64,000 nt of DNA. Origin: Photobacterium jeanii. GTDB lineage: Bacteria > Pseudomonadota > Gammaproteobacteria > Enterobacterales > Vibrionaceae. Below, in pieces: positions 8,345-16,914 of this stretch (its first letter is position 1; each line of letters opens with the position of its first letter). The notes under the pieces are model-generated. The model was not told the DNA's origin and ran no database searches. It saw only the letters and a program-made list of their open reading frames with translations. The stretch covers positions 372,001 to 436,000 of the forward strand of contig NZ_LVHF01000012.1 of NCBI RefSeq assembly GCF_001650345.1. Direction: 5' to 3'. The translations under genes were made by a program, and so were the position numbers.

Positions 8345-8503
8345 ATGAACACATTTGCTATTGAAGATAAAGTTGTTGCAACTAAAGGTGTAGATCTAGG
8401 TGTGATGATTGTAACTGGCCTAAGCGGTGGCGGTTACTATGTTCATGTTAAAGCTGGCGATAAAACGCTGACTTACCCAGCTCAAGATCTGAAAAAAGCA
8501 TAA
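8345..8503 (+). CDS. Small conserved-looking protein (52 aa), unknown function
   Basis: The reading MNTFAIEDKVVATKGVDLGV, then VTGLSGGGYYVHVKAGDKTL and a short Lys-ending tail, is compact with alternating strands, like a tiny SH3/KOW-type beta barrel. It has TAAGGT eight bases before the ATG and is followed at once by a hairpin. I do not recognise the family. It is faintly similar in plan to YodC-type (DUF2158) proteins, but without their key residues. Confidence 0.6.
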   Translation: MNTFAIEDKVVATKGVDLGVMIVTGLSGGGYYVHVKAGDKTLTYPAQDLKKA

Positions 8504-8508
8504 TTTCG

Positions 8509-8552
8509 TAAGGTAGCGGTTTCCTCTCTGATTTATACTTGCCGCTACCTTA
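8509..8552 (+). terminator. Long-loop hairpin after the 52-aa gene
   Basis: TAAGGTAGCGG and CCGCTACCTTA are perfectly complementary over 11 bp with a 22-base loop, starting six bases after the stop codon. It lacks a proper T run, so it could be a terminator with weak release or an RNA-stabilising 3' structure. Confidence 0.5.
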
Positions 8553-8826
8553 TTGTGAACCTTCCCTTCTTAATCCATCTCATTTCTCTGTAGCTATAGA
8601 AGAGCAAAAAGCCTTTCAAACAAACCTCAAACCCAAAAGGTGACGCCGTAACACTTCTGTTATTTAAAAACTTACGAGATTAAACACTCGTTCTGTTTGA
8701 GTGCTCTCTTCATCAATTACATTAGTTCTCTTGTAAACTCGCAGCTCTACTCTTTTGTACTTGATTACCAAACCCATATCTTGAACGGTAATACTCAGGA
8801 AGCGAATAACTGCAAGGGATATGTTC

Positions 8827-9054
8827 ATGAAACTAAATATGGTGATATTGCTATTTACACTATTACCAATGACGACGATAGCCAAAAGTGTTGATGGCTA
8901 TATCAATGATTTTCAGTACCTATCGTGTTACGGCATTAAGAATAAGCAAAGTGACTTAAAGAAAAAATACGTGATGGCAAGTAAGAACGGTAAGAAACGC
9001 ATTAATAAACAACTAAAAGCGTTGAAGAAGTTGAAAAAAGCGAATCGATGCTAA
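8827..9054 (+). CDS. Small exported basic protein, unknown
   Basis: A 75-residue product with a signal peptide (MKLNMVILLFTLLPMTTIAK) and a short mature part with two cysteines (YLSCYGI and the terminal C). The C-terminal half is very basic (KKKYVMASKNGKKRINKQLK, then KALKKLKKANRC). An ATG two codons upstream is in frame, but AAGGG lies eight bases before this ATG, at a more usual distance. A periplasmic or secreted cationic peptide is a fair inference. I do not recognise a family. Confidence 0.55.
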   Translation: MKLNMVILLFTLLPMTTIAKSVDGYINDFQYLSCYGIKNKQSDLKKKYVMASKNGKKRINKQLKALKKLKKANRC

Positions 9055-9194
9055 AAGTATGATCATTAAGTGATTTATAGCCATTGCTTCTACACTCTGA
9101 CGCTTTAAAGCTATAAGCTTGTCAGTATATTTACGACTTTACCCAATAAATGTGGGACATAGTCGTTGTAAACAGGTAAGACAAGGATGTACTT

Positions 9195-9575
9195 ATGAAG
9201 CGATTCATGATTATTGAGGACAACAAAATGATGGCGCAGATATTAACGCAATTACTGCGTAAGTCAGCTAAACCGCAGTCCATCATTCATGCACCAACAC
9301 CGCAAAATGCGATTTCAGCTCTGCTCAATAATGAACTGGACTGTGTATTTCTCGATCTAAACTTGATAAAGCCACTCGATGGTATTCAAGTTTTGGAGTT
9401 CATTAAAAAGCAATACCCTACTTTGCCAGTCATCATAGTCACTGGCGACAGCGAGATGGATACGGTAAAGCAAGTTATTTCGCTTAAACCAGCAGACTAC
9501 ATTGTTAAACCACTTTCAATGCAGAAGATTGAACGCTGTCTGGAGAAAGTCGCAGCCATATCAAAAGCTTCTTAA
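9195..9575 (+). CDS. Stand-alone response-regulator receiver (CheY-like)
   Basis: A 126-residue receiver domain with no output domain. The acidic pair is Glu8/Asp9, the phospho-acceptor is Asp54 in VFLDLNL, the switch Thr is Thr83 in IVTGD and the conserved Lys is Lys105 in IVKPL. It probably acts by binding a partner protein when phosphorylated. AAGGA stands seven bases before the ATG. The gene converges on a PilZ-domain gene with a four-base overlap, which hints at, but does not prove, a role in c-di-GMP or motility control. Confidence 0.9.
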   Translation: MKRFMIIEDNKMMAQILTQLLRKSAKPQSIIHAPTPQNAISALLNNELDCVFLDLNLIKPLDGIQVLEFIKKQYPTLPVIIVTGDSEMDTVKQVISLKPADYIVKPLSMQKIERCLEKVAAISKAS

Positions 9576-10294
9576 GCTAACCGTGGTTTCTTAAATGTTA
9601 GTGTGGCCCCATCAAAAATAAGCTGGCTTAGTAGCTGTTTGACACTAACACAACCTTGTTCATCAAACATTACGCCACATTTATAGAAAGCACCGCTCTT
9701 TTGAATGCTTTTTACTTTACCAGAAAGACGGAGTTGGGTGTTTAAGATGGGGTTTTGAATAAGAATAACAAGCTGTTCATTTAACTCTATTTCTGAATAT
9801 CTCAGACTATAACTAAAGCCACAGCCTTTATGAGAAAGATCGTTCAAGTCAATAAGGAACTGACGTTCAGAAATAATAGCTTTACCTTGTAGTCTTGTTT
9901 CATATCTTGGTTCACTCCTAAGCTGCGTTAAAGTCACGGAGTGTGGAATATCGATAACAATAAACCCAATTGGCTTAGTAATGATGTGATCTATCATTGA
10001 TGATAATTTTATTACTGCACCTTCACCTCTATCTGAAATTGCCCTTATTGCAACATTAAAGCCTTCTTGAAAGCTCATTTCCATTTCACGATGAGAGATA
10101 TTTGGTAATTCAACCAGTAAATATTGATGACCATCACCACCAACAAATTTAGTCTCATATCGACAAATACGCCCTAAGGGTGTTTTAACACTCAGAGTAA
10201 TATTACTTCCGTTGTGAATAAGAGCAACGCCTTGATAGCCTGGAATTATCTTTTCCCTATCGCCATTGGTATTATGGGTTTTATTGTTCATCAT
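9572..10294 (-). CDS. PilZ domain protein (c-di-GMP effector, YcgR-like)
   Basis: About 240 residues. The N-terminal half (about 20-120) resembles the YcgR-type N-terminal PilZN domain. The C-terminal half is a PilZ domain with the two c-di-GMP motifs: RSEPR (RxxxR) and DLSHKGCG (D/NxSxxG). It ends the beta barrel with GVMFDEQG. It should bind c-di-GMP and control motility or surface polysaccharide by protein contact. The open frame begins with a TTG at 10303; I use the ATG at 10294, although neither has a good ribosome site. Confidence 0.85.
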   Translation of the reverse strand: MMNNKTHNTNGDREKIIPGYQGVALIHNGSNITLSVKTPLGRICRYETKFVGGDGHQYLLVELPNISHREMEMSFQEGFNVAIRAISDRGEGAVIKLSSMIDHIITKPIGFIVIDIPHSVTLTQLRSEPRYETRLQGKAIISERQFLIDLNDLSHKGCGFSYSLRYSEIELNEQLVILIQNPILNTQLRLSGKVKSIQKSGAFYKCGVMFDEQGCVSVKQLLSQLIFDGATLTFKKPRLA

Positions 10295-10528
10295 ACAAAG
10301 CAATTAGATAAATAAGAGGTGTTATTTTATAAACATAACTCTCCAATCACAAGAGTATAATTTTACTTCCACAACCGCAATTAGTTATAGTGCGTTAGGG
10401 GTTGATTATTTTGATTGCATTCTCACACTACCGTGAGTATTGCTCCACTGGAGAAATGCCATCATTCTATAGCTAATCAATAAGATAGACTGTAAAATGC
10501 AGCATCTTTGATGGAAATCGTATTCAGT

Positions 10529-10780
10529 ATGGCAATCACAATTCGAGACATAGATCAGCACTATTATATGATTGAAGACTTAAAGTCTTTAACCGGCAAT
10601 AAAGTGACCACAAAAGCTTTAATCAAAGGTGGATATATCGCTGTAGAATTAGGTGAGCAGTTAAAATTAGAACAAGAAGCTCATGAAAAAACAAAAAAAG
10701 AACTAGAGGAATTAAAAAGCTTAGTGGCTGGCTATCTTAACCATCAAAAAGCACTTACCGACTATTTAAGACGCTCGTGA
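10529..10780 (+). CDS. Small coiled-coil protein, unknown function
   Basis: An 83-residue product. The N-terminal half (TIRDIDQHYYMIEDLKSL, then TGNKVTTKALIKGGYIAVEL) looks like a compact helical or helix-turn-helix domain. It is followed by a heptad-type coiled coil rich in Lys and Glu (LKLEQEAHEKTKKELEELKS). This layout is seen in small DNA-binding accessory proteins, but I do not recognise this one. An in-frame ATG lies at 10511; GGAA before 10529 slightly favours the shorter form. A bidirectional terminator follows. Confidence 0.6.
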   Translation: MAITIRDIDQHYYMIEDLKSLTGNKVTTKALIKGGYIAVELGEQLKLEQEAHEKTKKELEELKSLVAGYLNHQKALTDYLRRS

Positions 10781-10815
10781 CATTTACCTGGTTGATATTT
10801 TATCCAGCAGAAAGA

Positions 10816-10842
10816 AAAAAGCCTCCAATATGGAGGCTTTTT
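10816..10842. terminator. Bidirectional terminator
   Basis: AAAGCCTCCA and TGGAGGCTTT form a 10-bp stem with a 3-base loop. A-rich and T-rich flanks suit both convergent genes. Confidence 0.85.
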
Positions 10843-10858
10843 ACATGTTCAAATTTAA

Positions 10859-11164
10859 TTAAGCTCGACGACCGTGTTTTTTGCTACCCCCACTATATGG
10901 GAAGACATTATGAATACGTTGCTTAACTTTAGAAGGTACAGATTTAGAGAATACTAATTTAGTCGTAAATCTATTTTTGTAAACTTTTATTTTTCCGGAA
11001 AATGGCTGCTTATGCGCGATATCTTTACAACCCATTAAAAAACCATTTGGGATATTCCCTTTTGTCTTCTTTAATTCGCCATTATCAAATTGAAGCACCA
11101 TTACAGGACGGTCCCAAAAAACAAAAATAGCTACAGCAACGGCAAGTACAATTACATATTCCAT
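10859..11164 (-). CDS. DUF3634-like membrane-anchored protein
   Basis: A 101-residue protein with one N-terminal hydrophobic segment (YVIVLAVAVAIFVFW, residues 3-17) and a basic soluble part. The middle carries NGFLMGCKDIAHKQPFSGKI, and the tail GGSKKHGRRA is strongly cationic. It resembles the Vibrio/Shewanella family DUF3634, whose function is unknown. A strong ribosome site AGGGGG precedes the ATG. It lies 36 bp downstream of matP on the same strand and could share its transcript. Confidence 0.7.
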   Translation of the reverse strand: MEYVIVLAVAVAIFVFWDRPVMVLQFDNGELKKTKGNIPNGFLMGCKDIAHKQPFSGKIKVYKNRFTTKLVFSKSVPSKVKQRIHNVFPYSGGSKKHGRRA

Positions 11165-11200
11165 ATGTATCCCCCTGAATTCTATAAGGCTCTTGCTTAA

Positions 11201-11662
11201 TTAGTCGTTAAGATCGAAATCTAATAGTTCTGAAAGCTCATTTTTAATATCGGACACCTTACGTGTCGCTGTTTCAGAGCGATTACTTTCACTAAGCAAG
11301 TATTCAATCGTATCGGATAAGGTACAATCTAGCTCTTGAGATTTTTCAGCGAGCTTTTCCCACACTCGATAGTCTAAATCGATAGACTTCTTACGAGTGT
11401 GAACTTGCTCAGCATTAAAGTGACGCTTACGCTTTGCACGAATGGCTTGTTTAAGCTTGTTATCTAAGGCTGGCGACATATGCTTGCCAATCCAAGCAAT
11501 CACCTTGGTAGGCTCATGCTCGAACGCTAACAATTGCTGAACGGCGGCTTCGTCTTCACTTGTATCAACATACGATGTTATCGTTTCACCGTCTTTCCAT
11601 TTTTTTACCAAGTACGTCCATTTCCAACCGGCTTCAAGATTTTCAAGTTGCTGATATTTCAT
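11201..11662 (-). CDS. matP: Macrodomain Ter protein MatP
   Basis: MatP binds 13-bp matS sites and organises the terminus macrodomain, delaying its segregation through contacts with the divisome and by excluding MukBEF. The 153 residues start MKYQQLENLEAGWKWTYLVKKW, contain KRKRHFNAEQVHTRKKSIDL (the ribbon-helix-helix DNA-contact region, about 97-116) and end with a coiled-coil tail, all as in E. coli MatP (about 150 aa). The order matP / ycbZ-type protease / fabA is the same as in E. coli. A one-mismatch matS (11697-11709) lies 35 bp upstream of the start codon, possibly an autoregulatory site. Confidence 0.97.
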   Translation of the reverse strand: MKYQQLENLEAGWKWTYLVKKWKDGETITSYVDTSEDEAAVQQLLAFEHEPTKVIAWIGKHMSPALDNKLKQAIRAKRKRHFNAEQVHTRKKSIDLDYRVWEKLAEKSQELDCTLSDTIEYLLSESNRSETATRKVSDIKNELSELLDFDLND

Positions 11663-11849
11663 AATGTAAAGAGATTCTCAAAAGTCTAGACTTACTGTGA
11701 CAGTGTAACCCTACATAAGCCAAAGCTCAATCTTAAGATGATGAATAACTATTTGTTTTAGCGAACAACATCACCTTAATAGCTATTATGATGGTAATGA
11801 ATCCTTTATACTGCTGACCTTTTCACAGTAACGAAAGAAAGCTTACTCT

Positions 11850-13544
11850 ATGCATCAAGAAACTTGGCGTACCATGATCCCTGATTACACGCCATTTGCG
11901 GAAATTTTGGATCAATTCGAGACTATTCCTACGGCTCAAACCGGTTTGCTACAAGACAGACTGGTAGATGCTGTACGCCGGTTTACTGCTATTCCTTACC
12001 AACCTCGCGTACTTCGAGTTATCGCGCCCGATAATAAAGTATACCGAGACTACGTAATCGAATTATTGGCACAACATGATGCGAAACTCAAACCAGAAGC
12101 CAATAGCGTCATCATCGCTGCCGACAATGTTACCGAAATGACCTTGTTTGGTGCAATTTACCCACCTGTTGAAGACGGTAAAATTAGTAAACCGCAGATC
12201 AAGCATGGCTTGCTTCACCAAGCAAACGGCGGCTATTTAGTACTTTCTGTCACCAGTATCCTTTCGAACCCTTCTTTGTGGCCGCGTTTAAAGAGCGTAC
12301 TCATGAATGGTGAGCTCGACTGGCAGCCCGCAACGAAGAAAACGCTTTACCCTATGCCGCCAGCAGAAAAACTTAATGTAAAGCTGGTTCTAATGGGTGA
12401 TCGCTACTTAATGGCGGAACTAGATGGCGCCGAGCCTGATCTTAGCTCTGGTTTCTCTATGTACGGTGAGTTTGAGCAAGATTTGGTGCTATCTAAAGAG
12501 AGCTTGCCTAAATACCTGAGTTACGTGAAATCAGTATGTGAGCATGCCAAACTTCCTCACCTAGCCGATGCCGATGCACTTCGCTTACTACTTAAAACGG
12601 GGGCACGTTACGCTGAAGATAAAACTCGAGTACCTTTATGCCCTATCTGGCATCAAGGAATCATCTCTGAAGCGGCGTTAGAGTCAAACGGTAACGTGAT
12701 CACAGCTGAACACATCTCAGCCTCTCTCAGCGCTAAAGAGTACCGTGAATCCTACCTACCGGATCGTGCTATTGAAGACATTCACCACGGTATGGTTGTG
12801 ATTGACTGTCAAGGCGAGGAAATTGGTCAGGTGAACGGTCTAACCGTTGTTGATGTCCCAGGGCACCCTCAATCTTATGGTGAACCTGCGCGTATCTCTT
12901 GCGTTATTCACTTTGGTGATGGCGATATTTCGGATGTTGAGCGCAAAGTTGATCTTGCCGGTAATATTCATGCTAAAGGCATGATGATCATGCAAGCCTT
13001 TGTTAGCGCTGCACTAGATTTAGATCAACCGCTACCGTTCTCGGCATCTATTGTATTTGAACAATCTTACTGTGAAGTTGACGGTGATAGCGCCTCTCTT
13101 GCAGAGCTTTGCGCATTGGTATCTGCTCTATCTAACCAGCCAATCAATCAACAAATCGCGGTCACTGGTGCTGTAGACCAATTTGGTCGTGTACAGGCTG
13201 TTGGCGGCATTAATGAGAAGATTGAAGGTTTCTACAAGGTTTGTGCCCATCGCGGCCTAACTGGCCAGCAAGGTGTGGTTTTGCCAAAAACTAACCTCGT
13301 TAATCTATGCCTAAGCGATGAAGTGGTGGCTGCGATTAAAGATGAAAAATTCCATATCTGGCCAGTCGAAAATGTAGACCAAGCCTTGCCATTACTAACA
13401 GGTGTAACCTTTAGAAGTGATGATGAGAACGAAGAGACCTTACTTTCGCGTATTGCAGAGCGTATTGATCACTTCCATCATGGCGATCTTTCTAATGAAG
13501 TCAGTTGGTTAACTCGTATTAAGCACTGGTTTGTCCAGCACTGA
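11850..13544 (+). CDS. ycbZ: Lon-type ATP-dependent protease, YcbZ family
   Basis: A 564-residue Lon-B-like protease (E. coli YcbZ is about 586). The N-terminal half is an AAA-like region with KHGLLHQANGGYLVLSVTSI and a degenerate nucleotide pocket. The C-terminal half is the Lon serine protease domain with catalytic Ser414 (GDSASLAE) and Lys457 (GGINEKIEG), 43 residues apart exactly as in classical Lon. It is thought to degrade selected cytosolic proteins; its substrates are not known. It is divergent from matP and is followed 70 bp later by fabA, as in E. coli. Confidence 0.93.
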   Translation: MHQETWRTMIPDYTPFAEILDQFETIPTAQTGLLQDRLVDAVRRFTAIPYQPRVLRVIAPDNKVYRDYVIELLAQHDAKLKPEANSVIIAADNVTEMTLFGAIYPPVEDGKISKPQIKHGLLHQANGGYLVLSVTSILSNPSLWPRLKSVLMNGELDWQPATKKTLYPMPPAEKLNVKLVLMGDRYLMAELDGAEPDLSSGFSMYGEFEQDLVLSKESLPKYLSYVKSVCEHAKLPHLADADALRLLLKTGARYAEDKTRVPLCPIWHQGIISEAALESNGNVITAEHISASLSAKEYRESYLPDRAIEDIHHGMVVIDCQGEEIGQVNGLTVVDVPGHPQSYGEPARISCVIHFGDGDISDVERKVDLAGNIHAKGMMIMQAFVSAALDLDQPLPFSASIVFEQSYCEVDGDSASLAELCALVSALSNQPINQQIAVTGAVDQFGRVQAVGGINEKIEGFYKVCAHRGLTGQQGVVLPKTNLVNLCLSDEVVAAIKDEKFHIWPVENVDQALPLLTGVTFRSDDENEETLLSRIAERIDHFHHGDLSNEVSWLTRIKHWFVQH

Positions 13545-13613
13545 TCCGAGTTGTTTGGCGTACAGGTGTAAGCTAAATTGCTCCCATACTTTTCAAGGAG
13601 CTAATGAATAGTG

Positions 13614-14129
13614 ATGAATCGCCCTCAATCTTACGAATACGAAGAACTAGTTGCATGTGGTAACGGTGAGCTACACGGCCCTAACTTCCCACGCTTACCG
13701 TCTGACAACATGTTAATGATTGATCGCATTATCAAAATCACAGACGAAGGTGGTGATAACGGCAAAGGCTACATTCACGCTGAGCTAGATATCGACCCAA
13801 GCAAATGGTTCTTTGATTGCCACTTCAAAACTGACCCAGTAATGCCGGGTTGTCTTGGTCTTGATGCTATGTGGCAGCTAGTTGGTTTCTTCCTTGGCTG
13901 GTCTGGCGGCGAAGGTAAAGGTCGTGCACTAGGTGTTGGTGAAGTTAAGTTCACGGGTCAAATCCTACCAACAGCGAAAAAAGTGACTTACGACATTCAG
14001 TTTAAGCGCGTAATCAACCGTAAACTAATCATGGGTGTGGCTGATGGTCGTGTGCTTGTAGACGGTAAAGAAATCTACGTAGCAAAAGATCTGAAAGTTG
14101 GCCTATTCAAAGACACAGACGCTTTCTAA
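13614..14129 (+). CDS. fabA: 3-hydroxydecanoyl-ACP dehydratase/isomerase FabA
   Basis: FabA dehydrates 3-hydroxydecanoyl-ACP and isomerises trans-2- to cis-3-decenoyl-ACP, the branch point to unsaturated fatty acids. The 171-residue hot-dog protein has the catalytic His70 ([20 protein letters not shown]) and Asp84, at the same positions as in E. coli when ATG 13614 is used. A GTG one codon earlier is also in frame. AAGGAG lies 13 bases upstream of this ATG and 10 upstream of the GTG, so the start is not decided by spacing alone. A terminator hairpin follows at 14158. Confidence 0.97.
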   Translation: MNRPQSYEYEELVACGNGELHGPNFPRLPSDNMLMIDRIIKITDEGGDNGKGYIHAELDIDPSKWFFDCHFKTDPVMPGCLGLDAMWQLVGFFLGWSGGEGKGRALGVGEVKFTGQILPTAKKVTYDIQFKRVINRKLIMGVADGRVLVDGKEIYVAKDLKVGLFKDTDAF

Positions 14130-14157
14130 GCACCTGTTGCCAAACAAAACAAACTCT

Positions 14158-14182
14158 AAAGGTCGCTTTCAGCGGCCTTTTT
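14158..14182 (+). terminator. fabA terminator
   Basis: AAAGGTCGCT and AGCGGCCTTT (one G-T pair) form a 10-bp stem with a 3-base loop, followed by TTTATTATT. Confidence 0.85.
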
Positions 14183-14294
14183 ATTATTACCTCTAAACCA
14201 CAGCTCGCTTTAAAACATCAAACCTAAGTCCACCAGCAGTTGCACTCTTTTCTAACTGCACCACCAGAATCAACCTTCAGGTCAATTAATTAAA

Positions 14295-14307
14295 GTGACA
14301 TTGTCAC
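14295..14307. promoter_or_regulatory. matS: matS site 1 (MatP binding)
   Basis: GTGACATTGTCAC is a perfect match to the matS consensus GTGACRNYGTCAC. It is intergenic, between fabA and rmf, 2.6 kb from matP. Confidence 0.85.
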
Positions 14308-14470
14308 GCTACGTCCTGCACTCTTTAATACGTTTATAATCACAAGAAACATCTAATAATTAAACACTAAGCGTTACATTGTAACAACCAGAACAACTTT
14401 ATAAGTCATTGAAATATTGAGGTATATTTTTGAAGTGCCGGTTTGTTATAACTTTCTACAGGCATTAAAA

Positions 14471-14490
14471 AGCCCCTCTCCTAAGGGGCT
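14471..14490 (-). terminator. rmf terminator
   Basis: AGCCCC and GGGGCT pair around an 8-base loop. On the minus strand a run of T follows, placing the terminator just downstream of the rmf stop codon. Confidence 0.8.
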
Positions 14491-14513
14491 AAATAAGGGA
14501 CGTTGAGGGGGGA

Positions 14514-14687
14514 CTATTTATAGAGACCTTGCTGCATGTCGCCTCTTGCTTCTCGCCAACCGCCTAACCAATTTGTACGGGCATCTGTTGCTTGATACGG
14601 ACACGCCTCACTAGAGCGCCCATTTAAGCCAGCTTGATAACCGCGAGCTTGTGCGCGTTCTAATCGATCCCGCTTTTGTCTCTTCAT
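14514..14687 (-). CDS. rmf: Ribosome modulation factor RMF
   Basis: RMF drives formation of inactive 100S ribosome dimers in stationary phase. Read on the minus strand the 57-residue product starts MKRQKRDRLERAQARGYQAG and continues SSEACPYQATDARTNWLGGW before ending REARGDMQQGLYK. This is the RMF family throughout: basic N-terminus, GYQAG, CPYQ and WLGGWREA. The length equals the usual 55-57 residues. AGGAC stands six bases before the ATG. In E. coli rmf also neighbours fabA. A hairpin terminator lies 23 bases beyond the stop. Confidence 0.96.
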   Translation of the reverse strand: MKRQKRDRLERAQARGYQAGLNGRSSEACPYQATDARTNWLGGWREARGDMQQGLYK

Positions 14688-14810
14688 ACTTCGGTCCTCA
14701 TTCCTTACTTATATTTCTTTCATTATGATTGGTTTCATAATGATGGAGTTTTTGTTACTCCAGTAATAAAGATGAGTGATTTAACGATAATGATCAACCT
14801 CAAAAACAAA

Positions 14811-14835
14811 ACAGGCTCACAAAATGTGAGCCTGT
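14811..14835 (-). terminator. Terminator of the DUF3466 / uup operon
   Basis: ACAGGCTCACA and TGTGAGCCTGT form an 11-bp perfect stem with a 3-base loop. On the minus strand TTTTGTTTTT follows. Confidence 0.88.
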
Positions 14836-14862
14836 ATGAGTTTTGACCAAAACTTACAAATT

Positions 14863-16914
14863 TTACTTACGGCGACGGAAACCAATCCAACCAAGTAGTG
14901 TCAGAGCAAGCATACCTAGCGATGAACCATTACGTTTGATTTGTGTTTCTTCCGCTGGACGCGCGCTAATTTGACCGTCTTTGATAGGTACTAGCTTAAC
15001 CGCAACAACACGTTCAACGTTCTTAGCGCCATTCTGACAGGTTGCACCTTGAGAAAGGTTATCGTAACCGCCCTCACAGTAAATCGCTGTCGCAGAGATT
15101 ACGCCTGCATCGTTAATGTCACCCGCTTCGGCAATACGGTAACTATTCGCAACTTTATTACCTTTAGTAACACCATCATTGGTTAGATCATCAAGGAACC
15201 AAGCGCCACCAGCATTCAGTGGTGAGTTAGCGATCTGCGAACCGGCATTATATAGGAAGCCACGTTGACGACGCTGACGACCATCTACTTGGTTAGCAGT
15301 TTCAGCATCTAGCTTACCAACAACCATATCTTTGTTATTGATCGCCGCAGCATAGCCGTTTGAACCATCAAAGAAGATGCCGTTAATTGAGTTATCTAGG
15401 TACTTAAACGAACTATTGTTGTTATCATAAATGAACATACGCTCTGCATAAGCACGTGACTCAGCACGATCTAGCTTAGCGACACCAATAACTTTGTTAT
15501 TAGTATTGATATCTGTCGCCATGGTGTATGTAAACTGACGTTTATCACCATCTTTGATAGTTGGACCAATAAACTTAGGCGTCCATTGGTCGTCCTTAAC
15601 ATCGGCTAAATTTAACGTAGATTTTGGCGTGTAAATCGTTGCACGCTGCGCATAGTAATCGTTAGAAACACGTTCCGTTGAATAACCAACAATGATCGGT
15701 TTACTATCTACGACAGCAATTGAACGTGCTGACGCTTGGTAAGAACGACGTTTCTCATCTGGATCTTGAGCTGGTAACGTATTACCGTCATTACTTGTGT
15801 TCTTACGCTCAGCAATACGAATCGCTTTTGATTTACCATCCGCAGGATTCACAGTCCATAAATAAGCATCGTTTGAGAACATGGTGAACTGACATTCCCA
15901 TGTATTAAACAAACCATTTAAGTCACTGCTCGCTTGCGATGGACAATTCTTCAGCTTATCTGTACTTAAGCCGACATCTGTGCCACCGATATGTAGGTTA
16001 TTACTGCTAGGTAGCTTACGGCTATCGTCTAGGTAGCTTTCAGTAAATGATGCACTACCCACCACCAGTAAGTTTGAATTACTTGGGTTTTTCACAGCCC
16101 CCCACGCAGTAGATGTTCCCATCGCCGTCGCTAGCTTAGTCGCACTCTCTGGCGGTAATAACTGTGCGCTATTCGTACCATCGATATCTTGAACAAAACC
16201 ACGCTTGGTAAATGGACGAGCAAATCGACCATCTTTTGCAAAGTAAGCTGCGCTTGTTACACCGTAAACAACATCGGTAGAACCATCTGTCACAATACCA
16301 TTAGGTACCGAGTTCATTGAGTTTTCTTTCAATGTACCAAGGTTACTAACATTGTCGTAATTTCCAGAAGTTTCAGCAAACGTCTTAACTGGCGCACCGT
16401 CTTTCAATAAGAATGAATTACGAGTGTAGCCATTACGGAATGCTTGTTGCTCACGAAGCAAACCACCGAAACCTGACTCATCGCGCACATCTTCTGTGTT
16501 ATAACCCGTACCGTAGTAACGGCTTTCCGCCCAAGTTAGGCAGGTATTAAAGCCAAGGTTATTTTTACAGTAAGACTCCAGCGTACTTACATCATTAATT
16601 TCTTGCAGAATATCTGAAATGTAAGCCACTTCATCACGATATTCTAAACCTGAAGCACCAAAACGGCTCTCACCAACTAGCGTATAGGCATCACCGTTGC
16701 CGCAAGAACCGTCGAAACAGTTTTCTGAGGCAGAAGGCTTGATCGCTTGACCATAGTATTCTGTACGCTGGTTAGTCGTCTTTCCGTAGTAATCAATAGC
16801 ATCAACACTACCGTCAGCTTCTACTTCAACAATCTTATACACAGCAGCATGCGCACTGGTTACACCGGCAATTAAGATCGCGAGTGTCGATAGCTTTAAC
16901 AATTTTTGTTGCAT
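14863..16914 (-). CDS. DUF3466 family exported protein with GlyGly-CTERM-like tail
   Basis: A 683-residue exported protein. It has a signal peptide (MQQKLLKLSTLAILIAGVTS, Ala-rich cleavage near residue 24), then a long repeat-poor domain of the DUF3466 type found in Vibrio and Shewanella. The C-terminus is a sorting-type tail: GSSLGMLALTLLGWIGFRRRK, a hydrophobic segment closed by three basic residues. This resembles GlyGly-CTERM tails handled by rhombosortase and type II secretion, though only one Gly precedes the Ser pair. The ATG overlaps the uup stop (TAATG) with AAGGA upstream, so the two are translationally coupled. An earlier in-frame start would lie inside uup. The function is unknown. 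Confidence 0.85.
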   Translation of the reverse strand: MQQKLLKLSTLAILIAGVTSAHAAVYKIVEVEADGSVDAIDYYGKTTNQRTEYYGQAIKPSASENCFDGSCGNGDAYTLVGESRFGASGLEYRDEVAYISDILQEINDVSTLESYCKNNLGFNTCLTWAESRYYGTGYNTEDVRDESGFGGLLREQQAFRNGYTRNSFLLKDGAPVKTFAETSGNYDNVSNLGTLKENSMNSVPNGIVTDGSTDVVYGVTSAAYFAKDGRFARPFTKRGFVQDIDGTNSAQLLPPESATKLATAMGTSTAWGAVKNPSNSNLLVVGSASFTESYLDDSRKLPSSNNLHIGGTDVGLSTDKLKNCPSQASSDLNGLFNTWECQFTMFSNDAYLWTVNPADGKSKAIRIAERKNTSNDGNTLPAQDPDEKRRSYQASARSIAVVDSKPIIVGYSTERVSNDYYAQRATIYTPKSTLNLADVKDDQWTPKFIGPTIKDGDKRQFTYTMATDINTNNKVIGVAKLDRAESRAYAERMFIYDNNNSSFKYLDNSINGIFFDGSNGYAAAINNKDMVVGKLDAETANQVDGRQRRQRGFLYNAGSQIANSPLNAGGAWFLDDLTNDGVTKGNKVANSYRIAEAGDINDAGVISATAIYCEGGYDNLSQGATCQNGAKNVERVVAVKLVPIKDGQISARPAEETQIKRNGSSLGMLALTLLGWIGFRRRK

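Noticed and set aside
14363..14375. GTTACATTGTAAC as a matS site
   Set aside because: Two mismatches to the consensus, one in each half; too weak to claim.
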